A DNA stretch of 32,767 nucleotides from Mesorhizobium sp. (GTDB lineage: Bacteria; Pseudomonadota; Alphaproteobacteria; Rhizobiales; Rhizobiaceae). Location of the stretch: NCBI RefSeq assembly GCF_004962925.1, contig NZ_SUEO01000046.1, positions 1-32,767 on the forward strand, in the 5' to 3' direction. Shown here in pieces: positions 17,156 through 25,057 of this stretch (position 1 is its first letter; every line of letters begins with the position of its first letter). Position numbers and translations under genes: made by a program. Under the pieces are notes generated by a model. It searched no databases and was not told the origin of the DNA. It saw only the letters and a program-made list of their open reading frames with translations.

Positions 17156-18075
17156 TGGACATCACCGTCAACATTCTTTTGACCATCGCCACCGCGGCGA
17201 CGCCGTTGCTGATCGCGGCGATCGGCGAGCTGGTGGTCGAACGTTCCGGCGTGCTCAATCTTGGTGTCGAAGGCATGATGATCATGGGGGCGGTCGGTGG
17301 TTTCAGCGCCGGCTATCTCACCGGATCGCCGTGGATCGGGTTGTTGGCGGCGATCGCCATGGGTGCGGTGTTTTCGCTGCTGTTTGCCATCATGACGCTG
17401 TCGCTGGCCACCAATCAGGTGGCGACCGGCCTGTCGCTGACATTACTCGGCCTCGGCCTTTCCGGCATGATGGGCACCAGCTTTGTCGGCCAGCCCGGCG
17501 CGAGGCTGCCAAACCTCGACATTCCCGGCCTGACAGCGATCCCCGTCATCGGCAGGTTGTTGTTCGGCCAGGACCCGATCTTCTACATCTCGATCGCATT
17601 GACCGCCGGCGTCATGTGGTTCCTGTTCAAGACCCGCACCGGGCTCACTCTGCGCTCGATCGGCGACAGCCACACATCGGCCCATGCGCTCGGCATCCAG
17701 GTCATCCGCTACCGCTATCTCTCGGTGATCTTCGGCGGCGCCTGTGCAGGCCTTGCCGGGGGCCACCTGTCGCTGGTCTATACGCCGCAATGGGTGGAGA
17801 ACATGACCGCCGGACGCGGCTGGATCGCGCTGGCGCTGGTAGTGTTCGCATCATGGCGGCCATGGCGGGTGCTGGCTGGCGCCTATATCTTCGGCGCGGT
17901 ATGGATCGGCCAGCTTCATGCACAGGCTTTTGGCATTCCGGTGCCCTCGCAACTGCTTTCTTCGTTGCCCTATCTGGCAACCATCGTGGTTCTCGTTCTA
18001 ATCTCGCGCAACAAGCGTTTGACGATGATGAACACACCGGCTTCCTTGGGGCAGCCATTCGTTCCGGATCGTTGA
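17155..18075 (+). CDS. ABC transporter permease 2, BMP/nucleoside-type importer
   Basis: 306 aa, the smaller BPD_transp_2 permease of the importer. [20 protein letters not shown] (about 24-43) is the conserved cytosolic signature, and the helices and [19 protein letters not shown] region match the second permease of nucleoside/BMP systems. Its start shares one base with the stop of the first permease (TGATG at 17153-17157). The binding-protein gene follows after 51 bases. Function: transmembrane channel with permease 1. Confidence 0.92.
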   Translation: MDITVNILLTIATAATPLLIAAIGELVVERSGVLNLGVEGMMIMGAVGGFSAGYLTGSPWIGLLAAIAMGAVFSLLFAIMTLSLATNQVATGLSLTLLGLGLSGMMGTSFVGQPGARLPNLDIPGLTAIPVIGRLLFGQDPIFYISIALTAGVMWFLFKTRTGLTLRSIGDSHTSAHALGIQVIRYRYLSVIFGGACAGLAGGHLSLVYTPQWVENMTAGRGWIALALVVFASWRPWRVLAGAYIFGAVWIGQLHAQAFGIPVPSQLLSSLPYLATIVVLVLISRNKRLTMMNTPASLGQPFVPDR

Positions 18076-18126
18076 CAACAAAAGACAACCGGGAAGCTCC
18101 AAGGCTTAACTCAGAGAGGTAACACG

Positions 18127-19194
18127 ATGAAAAAACTGCTCATTGCGCTGATGGCCGCGGCGGCAGCATTGTCGCTGGCGGCGACCGCCGAAGCACAGGA
18201 AAAGCTGAAAGCCTGTTGGGTCTACACCGGCCCGATCGGCGATTTCGGCTATTCGTACCAGCATGACCAGGGCCGCCTGGACGTAGAGAAGGCACTCGGC
18301 GACAAGGTCGAGACGGCATACCTGGAGAACGTCTCCGAGGGTCCCGATGCCGATCGTGCTTTCGAGCGTCTGGCGCGCGAAGGATGCAAGATCATCTTCG
18401 GCACTTCCTTCGGCTTCATGGACCCCGAAGTGAAGGTCGCCAAGAAATTCCCCGACGTTAAGTTCGAGCACGCGACCGGCTACAAGACGTCGGACAATCT
18501 CGGCATCTACAATGCGCGCTTCTATGAAGGCCGCTACATTCTCGGCCAGATCGCCGCCAAGCAATCGAAGTCGGGTGTCGCCGGCTACATCGTTTCGTTC
18601 CCGATCCCCGAAGTGGTGATGGGCATCAATTCCTTCATGCTCGGCGCCCAGTCGGTCAACCCAGACTTCAAGGCGAAGATCGTCTGGGTCAATTCATGGT
18701 TCGATCCCGGCAAGGAAGCCGACGCCGCCAAGGCTCTGTTCGACCAGGGTGCCGACATCATCGTCCAGCACACCGACTCGACCGCCGCCTTGCAAGTCGC
18801 CGAAGAGCGCGGCCTGCAGGGGTTCGGTCAGTCTTCGGACATGATCAAGTTCGCTCCCAAGGCCCAGTTGACCTCGCTCACCGACGATTGGGGGCCGTAT
18901 TATATCAGCCGGGTGAAGGCCGTGCTCGACGGCACGTGGAAGCCGGGCAATGTCTGGCTGGGTATCAAGGACGGCGCCGTCAAAATGGCCCCTTACACCA
19001 ACATGCCCGATGACGTGAAGGCGATGGCGCAAGCCACCGAAAAGAAGATCGCCGACGGATGGAACCCCTTTACGGGACCGATTGCCAAGCAGGACGGCAC
19101 GCCGTGGCTGAAGGACGGCGAAGTCGCCGACGACGCTACGCTGCTCGGCATGAACTTCTACGTCAAGGGCGTCGATGACAAGCTGCCGAAGTAA
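18127..19194 (+). CDS. BMP-family (PnrA-like) substrate-binding lipoprotein-type protein
   Basis: 355 aa periplasmic binding protein of the BMP/PnrA/Med family, whose characterised members bind purine nucleosides. The signal peptide is MKKLLIALMAAAAALSLAAT followed by AEAQ; there is no lipobox cysteine, so the mature protein is probably soluble. Family landmarks are VYTGPIGDFGYSYQHDQGR at the mature N-terminus, IIFGTSFGFMD, and DIIVQHTDSTAALQVAEERG, followed by GQSSDM. ATG 18127 has AGAGAGG 7 bases upstream. It is the last gene of the importer operon and is followed directly by a strong terminator. Substrate assignment to nucleosides rests on family only. Confidence 0.93.
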   Translation: MKKLLIALMAAAAALSLAATAEAQEKLKACWVYTGPIGDFGYSYQHDQGRLDVEKALGDKVETAYLENVSEGPDADRAFERLAREGCKIIFGTSFGFMDPEVKVAKKFPDVKFEHATGYKTSDNLGIYNARFYEGRYILGQIAAKQSKSGVAGYIVSFPIPEVVMGINSFMLGAQSVNPDFKAKIVWVNSWFDPGKEADAAKALFDQGADIIVQHTDSTAALQVAEERGLQGFGQSSDMIKFAPKAQLTSLTDDWGPYYISRVKAVLDGTWKPGNVWLGIKDGAVKMAPYTNMPDDVKAMAQATEKKIADGWNPFTGPIAKQDGTPWLKDGEVADDATLLGMNFYVKGVDDKLPK

Positions 19195-19232
19195 GCGCAA
19201 ACTTGGCTCGGCCGGCTTTCGCTAGAACCGGG

Positions 19233-19259
19233 GAGGGCGCCTTCGGGCGTCCTCTTTTT
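19233..19259 (+). terminator. Strong intrinsic terminator of the BMP importer operon
   Basis: A 9-bp stem, GAGGGCGCC (19233-19241) with GGCGTCCTC (19246-19254), one G-T pair, is closed by the very stable UUCG tetraloop (C-TTCG-G) and followed by TTTTT (19255-19259). It begins 38 bases after the binding-protein stop. The as-read C-terminus of the minus-strand beta-propeller gene runs through it, one sign that this C-terminus is not original. Confidence 0.92.
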
Positions 19260-19315
19260 CATGCGCAGAGCTTCGAAGATTAACCTGCCCGGCCGCGAGT
19301 CCCACTCACGAACGC

Positions 19316-20606
19316 TCAGCGGGCGACTATGGTGTGGACGCCCATGGGCAGTTTGATGCGATCCGATGTGGGAGCGAGCGCCGGGCGTCCCTCCGTCGTG
19401 ATCTGCCATATCTCGAAGGGGCGCTTCCTCATTGCGGTAACGGTTCACGCCAACGAAGAGCTTTTGTCCCGTGCGATCAAAAGCGAGTCCTTGCGGCAGC
19501 ACGCCTGCGAGCGGCCATTCGCCGTGCGGTGACAGCCGTCCTGTTTCAGTGTCCAGCTGATAGAGGCTGAGCGACGCGTGTTCCGTCCAGTCGCGCGAGC
19601 CGTCTGGCTTGCCGGTGCCGCGAAGATTGGACGTGACTAGAAAACGGCCGTCGGGGCTGAAGGCGATCGTCTCGGCGCCCCAGCCACCAAGCGCGATGTG
19701 AGGCACGAAGTGCCTTGCCGCGTTGCCCGTCGCGCCGACATCGGCAAGCCGGACTGTGGTGAGAATGCCCTCCTGAACGCCATAGAAGCCAGTTGTGTCG
19801 ATTCCCCATTGAACATCGGAGGTGATGTAGTAGCGGCCGTCCGGCGAAAAGCGGCCGACAAAGGGGAACTTGTTCGTCTGGACGCGATTGCCCCAGGGAC
19901 GAACAGCAGAAACCGCGCCGTCCTTTCCGCGCAGCACCTCATAGAAGGCAACCTGACCACGGTCGACGAGATTGACCCCGATATACCGGCCGCTTGGGTG
20001 CCACTGCACCCAGCTCGCCTTCAACGGAATGAAACCCGTTGACGGCTCAAGACCGAGACCGAAGCTGGATACGGGGCCGAACCGACCCTCCCTGACCGGT
20101 ACGAAAGTGAGTTCGTGTTCGGCGCCGACAGTAATCGCGGCGATAAGATCGCCTGCAGGATTGAGATGGATCGCCTGCGGCTGGATTCCGATCCTCACAC
20201 TGTCGACCGCCGACGAGTGGCCGCCATCGAGCCGAAGCGATCTGATCGTGTCGCCTTGCTGCAACTCGTCGAGGCGGGTCGCCCGTTCGGGCCGTTGACG
20301 GAAAGTTTCGGCGACGAAAACAAACCGGCCATCCAGGGAGACGTCTAGTGCTCCGGGCGGCCCATAGGTCGAATTCGAAACCTCCATCATCGCGACAGAG
20401 CGAGACCGCTCGGTCGGCGAGGTGATGATGGACAACGTATCCAGATAGTGAGGGTCTGGGGGCCCGAGCTCGCCCGTCTCGTAGACGGTCGGCACCATAT
20501 CGAGATCCGACAGCACGAAGACGGTCCCGTGACCTTCGGCCGGCTGAGTGCTTGAGAGGCTCGGCATCAGGAATAGAACGATAGCAGCGAGAGAACAGCG
20601 TCGCAT
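19316..20606 (-). CDS. Exported beta-propeller (lactonase/YncE-like) protein, frameshifted near its 3' end
   Basis: The protein starts at ATG 20606 with GGAGA 5 bases upstream and a clear signal peptide (MRRCSLAAIVLFLMPSLSST). Repeated blade motifs follow, such as ALDVSLDGRFVFVAE, GRFSPDGRYYITSD, TIAFSPDGRFLVTSNL and GLAFDRTGQKLFVGVN, indicating a six- to seven-bladed propeller. The reaction and substrate are unknown. After about residue 395 the frame as read becomes Arg/His/Ser-rich and runs to 19158, across the importer terminator and into the end of the BMP gene. In the next frame the sequence reads FEIWQITTEGRPALAPTSDR, KLPMGVHTIVAR and a stop at 19316-19318. One extra base in a GGGG run (19418-19421 on the plus strand) explains this; the repaired protein would have 429 aa. 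It is divergent from the LysR gene. Confidence 0.75.
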
Positions 20607-20667
20607 CCATGTCTCCATATCTATTGGAAGCGCCTATTTTCCGGGTTCGCTTTCAGTCGTCCAATCG

Positions 20668-20686
20668 ATATTTGACATCTCAATAT
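20668..20686. promoter_or_regulatory. Predicted LysR box between the beta-propeller and LysR genes
   Basis: ATATT-N9-AATAT (20668-20672 and 20682-20686) is a perfect dyad containing the T-N11-A pattern of LysR-type operators (T20671, A20683). It is the clearest dyad in the 112-base divergent region. It overlaps the predicted -35 box of the LysR promoter, the usual place for autorepression, and lies 63 bases upstream of the beta-propeller start. Confidence 0.45.
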
Positions 20687-20701
20687 TCCCTTCAGTAATA
20701 A
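20672..20701 (+). promoter_or_regulatory. Predicted sigma-70-type promoter of the LysR gene
   Basis: TTGACA (20672-20677), 18-base spacer, TAATAA (20696-20701). The -35 is a perfect consensus and the -10 is close. The expected transcription start near 20708 would put the GGAGG ribosome-binding site (20708-20712) at the very 5' end of the mRNA, so the leader would be extremely short. The -35 box lies inside the predicted LysR box. Confidence 0.45.
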
Positions 20702-20718
20702 AGTGTCGGAGGCCCAGT

Positions 20719-21627
20719 GTGAATCTAGCTGCCGTCGATCTGAACCTGCTTGTCGCCTTCGACGCCCTGCTCAGTGAAGGGAGCGTCAGCGCGGCGGCAG
20801 CCCGCATCGGGCTCAGCCAGCCTGCGATGAGCAAGCGCCTCGCCCATCTGCGTCGACTTTTCGCCGATGATCTCTTCGTCCGCCATGCCGATGGCGTGCG
20901 ACCGACTGAAAAGGCGCTCGACCTTGCCGATCCGATCCGGGCCGCGCTACGCCAGATCCAGGATGCGCTGGGAGGATTCGGCCAGTTCTCGCCGGAACGA
21001 TCAGGTCGTATCTTCAGGATCGCGACCACCGATCACACCGCGGCGACTTTGATGCCCAGACTGATGCCGGTGCTTCGTTCAGCGGCGCCTAGAGTTTCGA
21101 TCGTCCTGCGCAGCTCACACCGACAGGAGATCGTTGACTATCTCGAGAAGGGCTCGATAGACCTTGCGATCACTATCCTGCCCGATGCGCCGACGACGAT
21201 CAAACGTGCATTACTCTTCCACGTGAACTGGATATCGATCGTCTCGGCCGAGCATCCTGAGATCCGCGACGCGATGACGCTCGAACTCTTTCTGAAGTAT
21301 CCGCACTTGCTGGTCACTCATGTCGGCGATCTGAAAGGCTACATCGATCGTCTGCTGGACGACCGCGGCCTGAAGCGGACCGTTGCAATGAGCCTGCCTT
21401 ATGCGCTCGCCGTGCCGGCGATCATCGCCGAGACGGACATGATCTGCACCGTGTCGGCAAACGTGATCCGGCTTACGAATTGGCCGCGCGTTCGCTCTTT
21501 TCCGCTGCCCTTCGACTACTTCGGCTATCAGGAAACTCTGCTTTGGCATCGGAGGAACGACAGCGATCCCGGTCACGCCTGGCTCAGGCGGATGCTTATC
21601 CGCGTAAGCGAAACAGTCACGTCCTAG
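20719..21627 (+). CDS. LysR-type transcriptional regulator
   Basis: 302 aa. The winged helix-turn-helix is in residues 6-65: DLNLLVAFDALLSEGSVSAA, then ARIGLSQPAMSKRLAHLR as recognition part. GVRPTEKALDLADPIRAALRQI is typical of the NahR/DntR/NodD/LinR branch, whose members often control catabolic or signalling genes in answer to aromatic ligands. The effector domain follows to the C-terminus. GTG 20719 has GGAGG with a 6-base spacer and matches the family start, so the longer open frame from 20548 is rejected. The gene is divergent from the beta-propeller gene, which is its most likely target; the ligand is unknown. Confidence 0.9.
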   Translation: MNLAAVDLNLLVAFDALLSEGSVSAAAARIGLSQPAMSKRLAHLRRLFADDLFVRHADGVRPTEKALDLADPIRAALRQIQDALGGFGQFSPERSGRIFRIATTDHTAATLMPRLMPVLRSAAPRVSIVLRSSHRQEIVDYLEKGSIDLAITILPDAPTTIKRALLFHVNWISIVSAEHPEIRDAMTLELFLKYPHLLVTHVGDLKGYIDRLLDDRGLKRTVAMSLPYALAVPAIIAETDMICTVSANVIRLTNWPRVRSFPLPFDYFGYQETLLWHRRNDSDPGHAWLRRMLIRVSETVTS

Positions 21628-21729
21628 CGCGCTTTGCGTTTTGGTCGAACCAAAACCGCGCTCTAACTCTCTATTTTAACGCATTTGTCGGACGCCAAAC
21701 GAAGACGTTTGGTTGCAAAAATGCTCTAG
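21627..21729 (+). repeat. Second type of intergenic double-hairpin repeat
   Basis: Two perfect hairpins lie in the gap between the LysR and rimO 3' ends. The first is GTTTTGGT-CGA-ACCAAAAC (21638-21656), extended by AGCGCG/CGCGCT. The second is CCAAACG-AAGA-CGTTTGG (21695-21712). Between them is GCTCTAACTCTCTATTTTAACGC, cut here as GCTCTAAC and ATTTTAACGC, and the element ends with ATGCTCTAG. I recognise this pattern from many Rhizobiales intergenic regions. It may act as a two-way terminator for the convergent genes. Confidence 0.6.
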
Positions 21730-21756
21730 CAGAAGGGGTCTTCACCCCGCCGGCCA

Positions 21757-23070
21757 TCAGACGGCCGAGCCGTAGAGATCGTAGGCGTCGGCGCGGTCGA
21801 TCTTGACGGTGACGATGTCGCCGGCGCGTAACGGGCGCCGCGACTGGATATGCACCGAGCCGTCGATTTCGGGCGCGTCGTATTTGGTGCGGCCCTTGGC
21901 CGAGGTGCCATGCGCCTCGTCAATCAGGACAGGCAGGCGCTTGCCGACCTTCCTGGCGAGCTGCGTCGCCGAGATCTTCTGCTGGCGCTGCATGAAGCGG
22001 TGCCAACGCGCTTCCTTGATCTCCTGCGGTACCTGTTCGAGGCCGAGGTCGTTGGAGCGGGCGCCCCGGACCGGCTCGTATTTGAAACAGCCGGCGCGGT
22101 CGATCTTGGCTTCGTCCAGCCAGTCGAGCAGCATCTCGAAATCGTCGTCCGTCTCGCCGGGGAAGCCGACGATGAAGGTGGAGCGGATCGCCAGATCCGG
22201 ACAGATTTCGCGCCAGCCGCGAATGCGGTCGAGGCTCTTTTCGCCATGGGCGGGCCGGCGCATGTTCTTCAGCACCTGCGGCGAGGCGTGCTGGAACGGG
22301 ATATCCAAATAGGGAAGGATCTTTCCTTCGGCCATCAGCGGGATGACATCGGCGACATGCGGGTAGGGGTAGACATAGTGCATGCGCACCCAGATGCCGA
22401 GCTTGCCGAGTTCCTCCGACAGATCGAGGAACTTTGCCCGCACTTCGCGATCGCCGAACATGCTGGTCTGGTATTTGATGTCGATGCCGTAGGCGCTGGT
22501 GTCCTGCGAAATGACCAGGATTTCCTTGACGCCGGCCTTGGCCAGTTTTTCGGCTTCGCGCAACACATCGGCCGCCGGCCGCGAGACGAGATCGCCGCGC
22601 AGCGCCGGTATGATGCAGAAGGTGCAGCGGTTGTTGCAGCCTTCCGAAATCTTGAGATAGGCATAGTGGCGCGGCGTGAGCTTGACGCCTTGCGGCGGCA
22701 AAAGGTCGATGTAGGGATCGTGGCTCGGGGGCGCGGCCTCATGCACGGCAGCCATCACGCTCTCGTAGGCCTGCGGACCGGTGATGGCGAGAACGTTGGG
22801 ATGTTTTTCGCGGATGACGTCCGGTTCGGCGCCGAGACAGCCGGTGACGATGACCCTGCCGTTCTCCGAAAGGGCGGAGCCGATGGCGTTGAGCGATTCG
22901 TCGCGAGCCGAATCGAGAAAGCCGCAGGTGTTGACGACGACCAGATCGGCGCCGTCATGCTTGCGCGCGATCTCATAGCCTTCAGCGCGCAGGCGCGTGA
23001 TGATGCGCTCCGAATCCACGAGGGCTTTCGGGCATCCAAGGCTGACGAAACTGACACGAGGGGCAGACAT
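21757..23070 (-). CDS. rimO: Ribosomal protein S12 methylthiotransferase RimO
   Basis: 437 aa radical-SAM enzyme that methylthiolates the conserved Asp of ribosomal protein S12. The N-terminal UPF0004 domain has the three cluster cysteines Cys13 (SLGCPKA), Cys49 (NTCGFLD) and Cys78 (TGCLGAE). The radical-SAM motif GCNNRCTFC provides Cys145, Cys149 and Cys152. A TRAM domain forms the last 65 residues ([20 protein letters not shown]). [12 protein letters not shown] distinguishes RimO from MiaB. ATG 23070 is taken as start because the fold begins there; the ribosome-binding site (GGAAAAC) is weak, and the open frame to 23160 lacks support. TerC lies upstream on the same strand with a 136-base gap. 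Confidence 0.95.
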   Translation of the reverse strand: MSAPRVSFVSLGCPKALVDSERIITRLRAEGYEIARKHDGADLVVVNTCGFLDSARDESLNAIGSALSENGRVIVTGCLGAEPDVIREKHPNVLAITGPQAYESVMAAVHEAAPPSHDPYIDLLPPQGVKLTPRHYAYLKISEGCNNRCTFCIIPALRGDLVSRPAADVLREAEKLAKAGVKEILVISQDTSAYGIDIKYQTSMFGDREVRAKFLDLSEELGKLGIWVRMHYVYPYPHVADVIPLMAEGKILPYLDIPFQHASPQVLKNMRRPAHGEKSLDRIRGWREICPDLAIRSTFIVGFPGETDDDFEMLLDWLDEAKIDRAGCFKYEPVRGARSNDLGLEQVPQEIKEARWHRFMQRQQKISATQLARKVGKRLPVLIDEAHGTSAKGRTKYDAPEIDGSVHIQSRRPLRAGDIVTVKIDRADAYDLYGSAV

Positions 23071-23206
23071 AAAGGTTTTCCGGCTTTTCGGGATTGGCGG
23101 CGCAGTACCACACTTATTGCGGCATTGGTATGGGCCCGCGGCAACCGCGACGAAACGCACGATGAATGTATCGGTGCCGACGACGGAAACGGCGGGACAG
23201 GCGGCG

Positions 23207-23866
23207 TCAGCTCACCGCGTTGTTAACATGTGGCCAGACTTCCAGCGCGCCTCGATAGACCATGTCGAGCGCGACATAGAGGATGATCAGCAGGCCGATA
23301 TAGGCTATCCAGCGGTGGCGGTGCAGCAGCTTGGCGATAAAGGTCGCAGCCAGACCCATCAGCGCGATCGAGAGAACGAGACCGATGATCAGCACGGAGA
23401 AATGATCGCGCGCCGCACCAGCGACCGCCAGCACATTGTCGAGCGACATCGAGACGTCGGCAACGACGATCTGCAGTGCGGCCTGGCCCAGCGTCTTGCG
23501 CGGCGACTTGCCAGCCACGGCATTGTCCTTGTCGAGATCGGCATTCGATAGCGCCTCGGTCGCTTCCAGCTCGTCGGCATGGGACGTGCGCAGTTCGCGC
23601 CACATCTTCCAGCAAACCCACAAAAGCAGGATGCCACCGGCCAGCAGCAGACCGACGATCAAGAGCAGTTGAACTGTTACTGCTGCAAAACATATGCGCA
23701 GCACGGTCGCTGCCAGCACGCCGATGAGAATGGCTTTCTTGCGCTGTTCGGCCGGCAGGCCGGCCGCGGCAAGGCCGATGACGATGGCGTTGTCGCCTGC
23801 AAGTACGAGGTCGATGGCGATAACCTGGAGCAGGGCGGAGAAGCCTGCGGCGGTAAAAATTTCCAT
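23207..23866 (-). CDS. TerC-family integral membrane protein
   Basis: 219 aa with about seven hydrophobic helices. Two copies of the family's acidic membrane motif are present: [15 protein letters not shown] (about 19-33) and [14 protein letters not shown] (about 140-153), the sites thought to bind a metal ion. A charged cytosolic loop (about 92-125) separates the halves. TerC relatives export manganese or load metalloenzymes during secretion; some were first named for tellurite resistance, which should not be assumed here. ATG 23866 is chosen over the adjacent TTG 23869. I looked for a yybP-ykoY manganese riboswitch upstream and did not see its conserved sequence. Confidence 0.9.
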   Translation of the reverse strand: MEIFTAAGFSALLQVIAIDLVLAGDNAIVIGLAAAGLPAEQRKKAILIGVLAATVLRICFAAVTVQLLLIVGLLLAGGILLLWVCWKMWRELRTSHADELEATEALSNADLDKDNAVAGKSPRKTLGQAALQIVVADVSMSLDNVLAVAGAARDHFSVLIIGLVLSIALMGLAATFIAKLLHRHRWIAYIGLLIILYVALDMVYRGALEVWPHVNNAVS

Positions 23867-24046
23867 CAACCGGAAGTTCCTTGCTTGTTCGCCGATCGTC
23901 GGCGTCGGGTATTCGGACGCCTAACGTGTATGGTTCCCGCGCGTCAAGAGACCGCTTGAGGACAAGGCCGGCAAACCGCCTGATCGCGGTGGAAATCGCC
24001 AGCAGCCGGTGAAAGCTGCCAAGATCGAGATACGCTGGCCCATGGC

Positions 24047-24143
24047 GCCGGAAAACCGGAATCGGTCTCTGGAAAGAATCGTACGCCGATTCAAAGGGTT
24101 GGAGCGTCCTTTGCGCGTCCAATTGGACGCGCGACGCTCTAGC
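24047..24143 (-). repeat. Dispersed intergenic hairpin repeat, copy D
   Basis: On the minus strand this reads AGAGCGTC, the perfect palindrome GCGCGTCC-AATT-GGACGCGC (24113-24132), then GACGCTCCAACCCTTTGAATC, here given as GACGCTC and CTTTGAATC, then a second weaker hairpin around CCGATTCCGGTTTTCCGG. Outer arms GAGCGTC (24102-24108) and GACGCTC (24133-24139) close the first stem, giving a nested hairpin of 15 pairs. It begins right after the DUF930 stop codon, where it could act in 3'-end formation. It is the same family as the copies at 8402 and 14244, in opposite orientation. Confidence 0.65.
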
Positions 24144-24149
24144 GGAGCT

Positions 24150-24539
24150 CTAATTGTAGAGATTGTATTCCGACCAATCGGTTTCCGGAATCTCCTCGCC
24201 GATCCGATAGCGAAAATCCAGAACCTGCATATGATCCGGCGCCGTCTGGCATTTGAATTTCAGCCGGTACCATTGTCCCTTGCTGCGAAAGGCTGCTCCA
24301 GGGCTTGTGATTGCGTCGGTTTCCATTTCGGGAGTCGCAAAAGCATAGGCGACCACGCGATCGGCTTTGTATTTGTGGTCATCATGGGTGATCCGGTCGA
24401 GCACTTCAGCATCGCATCGCTGTTCGAGCCGGGTTTGCGGGTCGAGTTTCAATAAGCCGGCGCGCAGTGCGCTATCCATCGCGCTAGCCGGCCACGCCAG
24501 CATCACCGACGCCAGAACCGTAAGACGGAGCTTCTTCAT
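24150..24539 (-). CDS. DUF930 domain exported protein
   Basis: 129 aa with a signal peptide (MKKLRLTVLASVMLAWPASA). The mature part matches DUF930, a small domain seen mainly in Rhizobiales: LDPQTRLEQRCDAEVLDRI at the start, KADRVVAYAFA, FRSKGQWYRLKFKCQTAPDH in the middle and IPETDWSEYNLY at the end. Two cysteines (in QRCDAE and KFKCQT) probably form a disulfide. Function is unknown. ATG 24539 gives the best signal peptide; ATG 24557 and its neighbour are possible but none of the three has a clear ribosome-binding site. A hairpin repeat follows the stop at once. Confidence 0.8.
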   Translation of the reverse strand: MKKLRLTVLASVMLAWPASAMDSALRAGLLKLDPQTRLEQRCDAEVLDRITHDDHKYKADRVVAYAFATPEMETDAITSPGAAFRSKGQWYRLKFKCQTAPDHMQVLDFRYRIGEEIPETDWSEYNLYN

Positions 24540-24553
24540 GGGCGAGAGGAGCA

Positions 24554-24946
24554 TCATATTTGGGCGGAGAAATCAACTGCGTGCCGTACCGAGCCACGGT
24601 TACGAATGATGAAGACGCCATAAACGGGGTTTGACACGGGGCGGGCGCGCGCGATCTCGAAGCCGCGCCCGCCTCCGGTGACGAACGCCAAGCGGTCCTC
24701 TGCAGGCATAGGAACGATAAGCCGGTCCCAGGTGGTAAATGGGCGGGCCAAGCCCGACGACCGAGCACTTTGTCTTCGCTGCAGCACTCTGCCTTCAATG
24801 AACTTTTTCCATTCGGCGGATGGCTGCGCAAGTGTCTTAAACGCGGCCGTGCAGCGCGCTCGAAAAGATCCCTTAGCCACGACAGCCGCCGGACCTTCGC
24901 CGCCGACTTTCCCGACACTGTTGGCGATTGTCGTGATCGGCTCCAC
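24554..24946 (-). CDS. Possible small hypothetical protein
   Basis: 130 codons from GTG 24946, with codon use that resembles real genes (G/C-ending codons in many conserved-looking stretches) but no recognised domain. The part TTWDRLIVPMPAEDRLAFVT followed by GGGRGFEIARARPV faintly resembles the end of PAS-like sensor domains of rhizobia, but I cannot support this. There is no convincing ribosome-binding site. It could be a degraded gene. The next genes upstream are on the other strand, so it would be divergent from the glycosyltransferase module and followed by DUF930 after 14 bases. Confidence 0.35.
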   Translation of the reverse strand: MEPITTIANSVGKVGGEGPAAVVAKGSFRARCTAAFKTLAQPSAEWKKFIEGRVLQRRQSARSSGLARPFTTWDRLIVPMPAEDRLAFVTGGGRGFEIARARPVSNPVYGVFIIRNRGSVRHAVDFSAQI

Positions 24947-24976
24947 CGCTTAGAGTTCGCCAAGAGGGGCAGTCAT

Positions 24977-25057
24977 ATGAATACGCAGAGTCGGCCTTCA
25001 TCTCTGGCCGTTAAGATGCCGCAGGCGTTCGTCCGCGCGCTGGAAGAAATGCGGTGA
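24977..25057 (+). CDS. 26-residue leader ORF coupled to the large glycosyltransferase gene
   Basis: ATG 24977 is preceded by AGAGGGG with a 7-base spacer, the best ribosome-binding site in this area. The frame encodes 26 residues (MNTQSRPSSLAVKMPQAFVR, then ALEEMR) and stops at TGA 25055-25057, which overlaps the GTG start of the next gene in GTGA. The peptide is basic/amphipathic and unlike anything I know. Likely roles are translational coupling or a small functional peptide; it may also be a remnant of the 5' end of another gene. Too short for homology judgement by eye. Confidence 0.45.
   Translation: MNTQSRPSSLAVKMPQAFVRALEEMR

Noticed and set aside
19158-19315. As-read C-terminal extension of the beta-propeller protein
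   Set aside because: Low-complexity, crosses the importer terminator and overlaps the BMP gene; the alternative frame gives a sensible C-terminus and stop.
21850-23226. 458-codon plus-strand frame opposite rimO
   Set aside because: Antisense shadow of a gene with complete RimO motifs; Asp/Gly/Ala-rich translation without domains, as expected in high-GC DNA.
23867-24010. Possible yybP-ykoY manganese riboswitch before terC
   Set aside because: TerC genes often carry one, but the conserved core of that riboswitch was not visible on the minus strand here.
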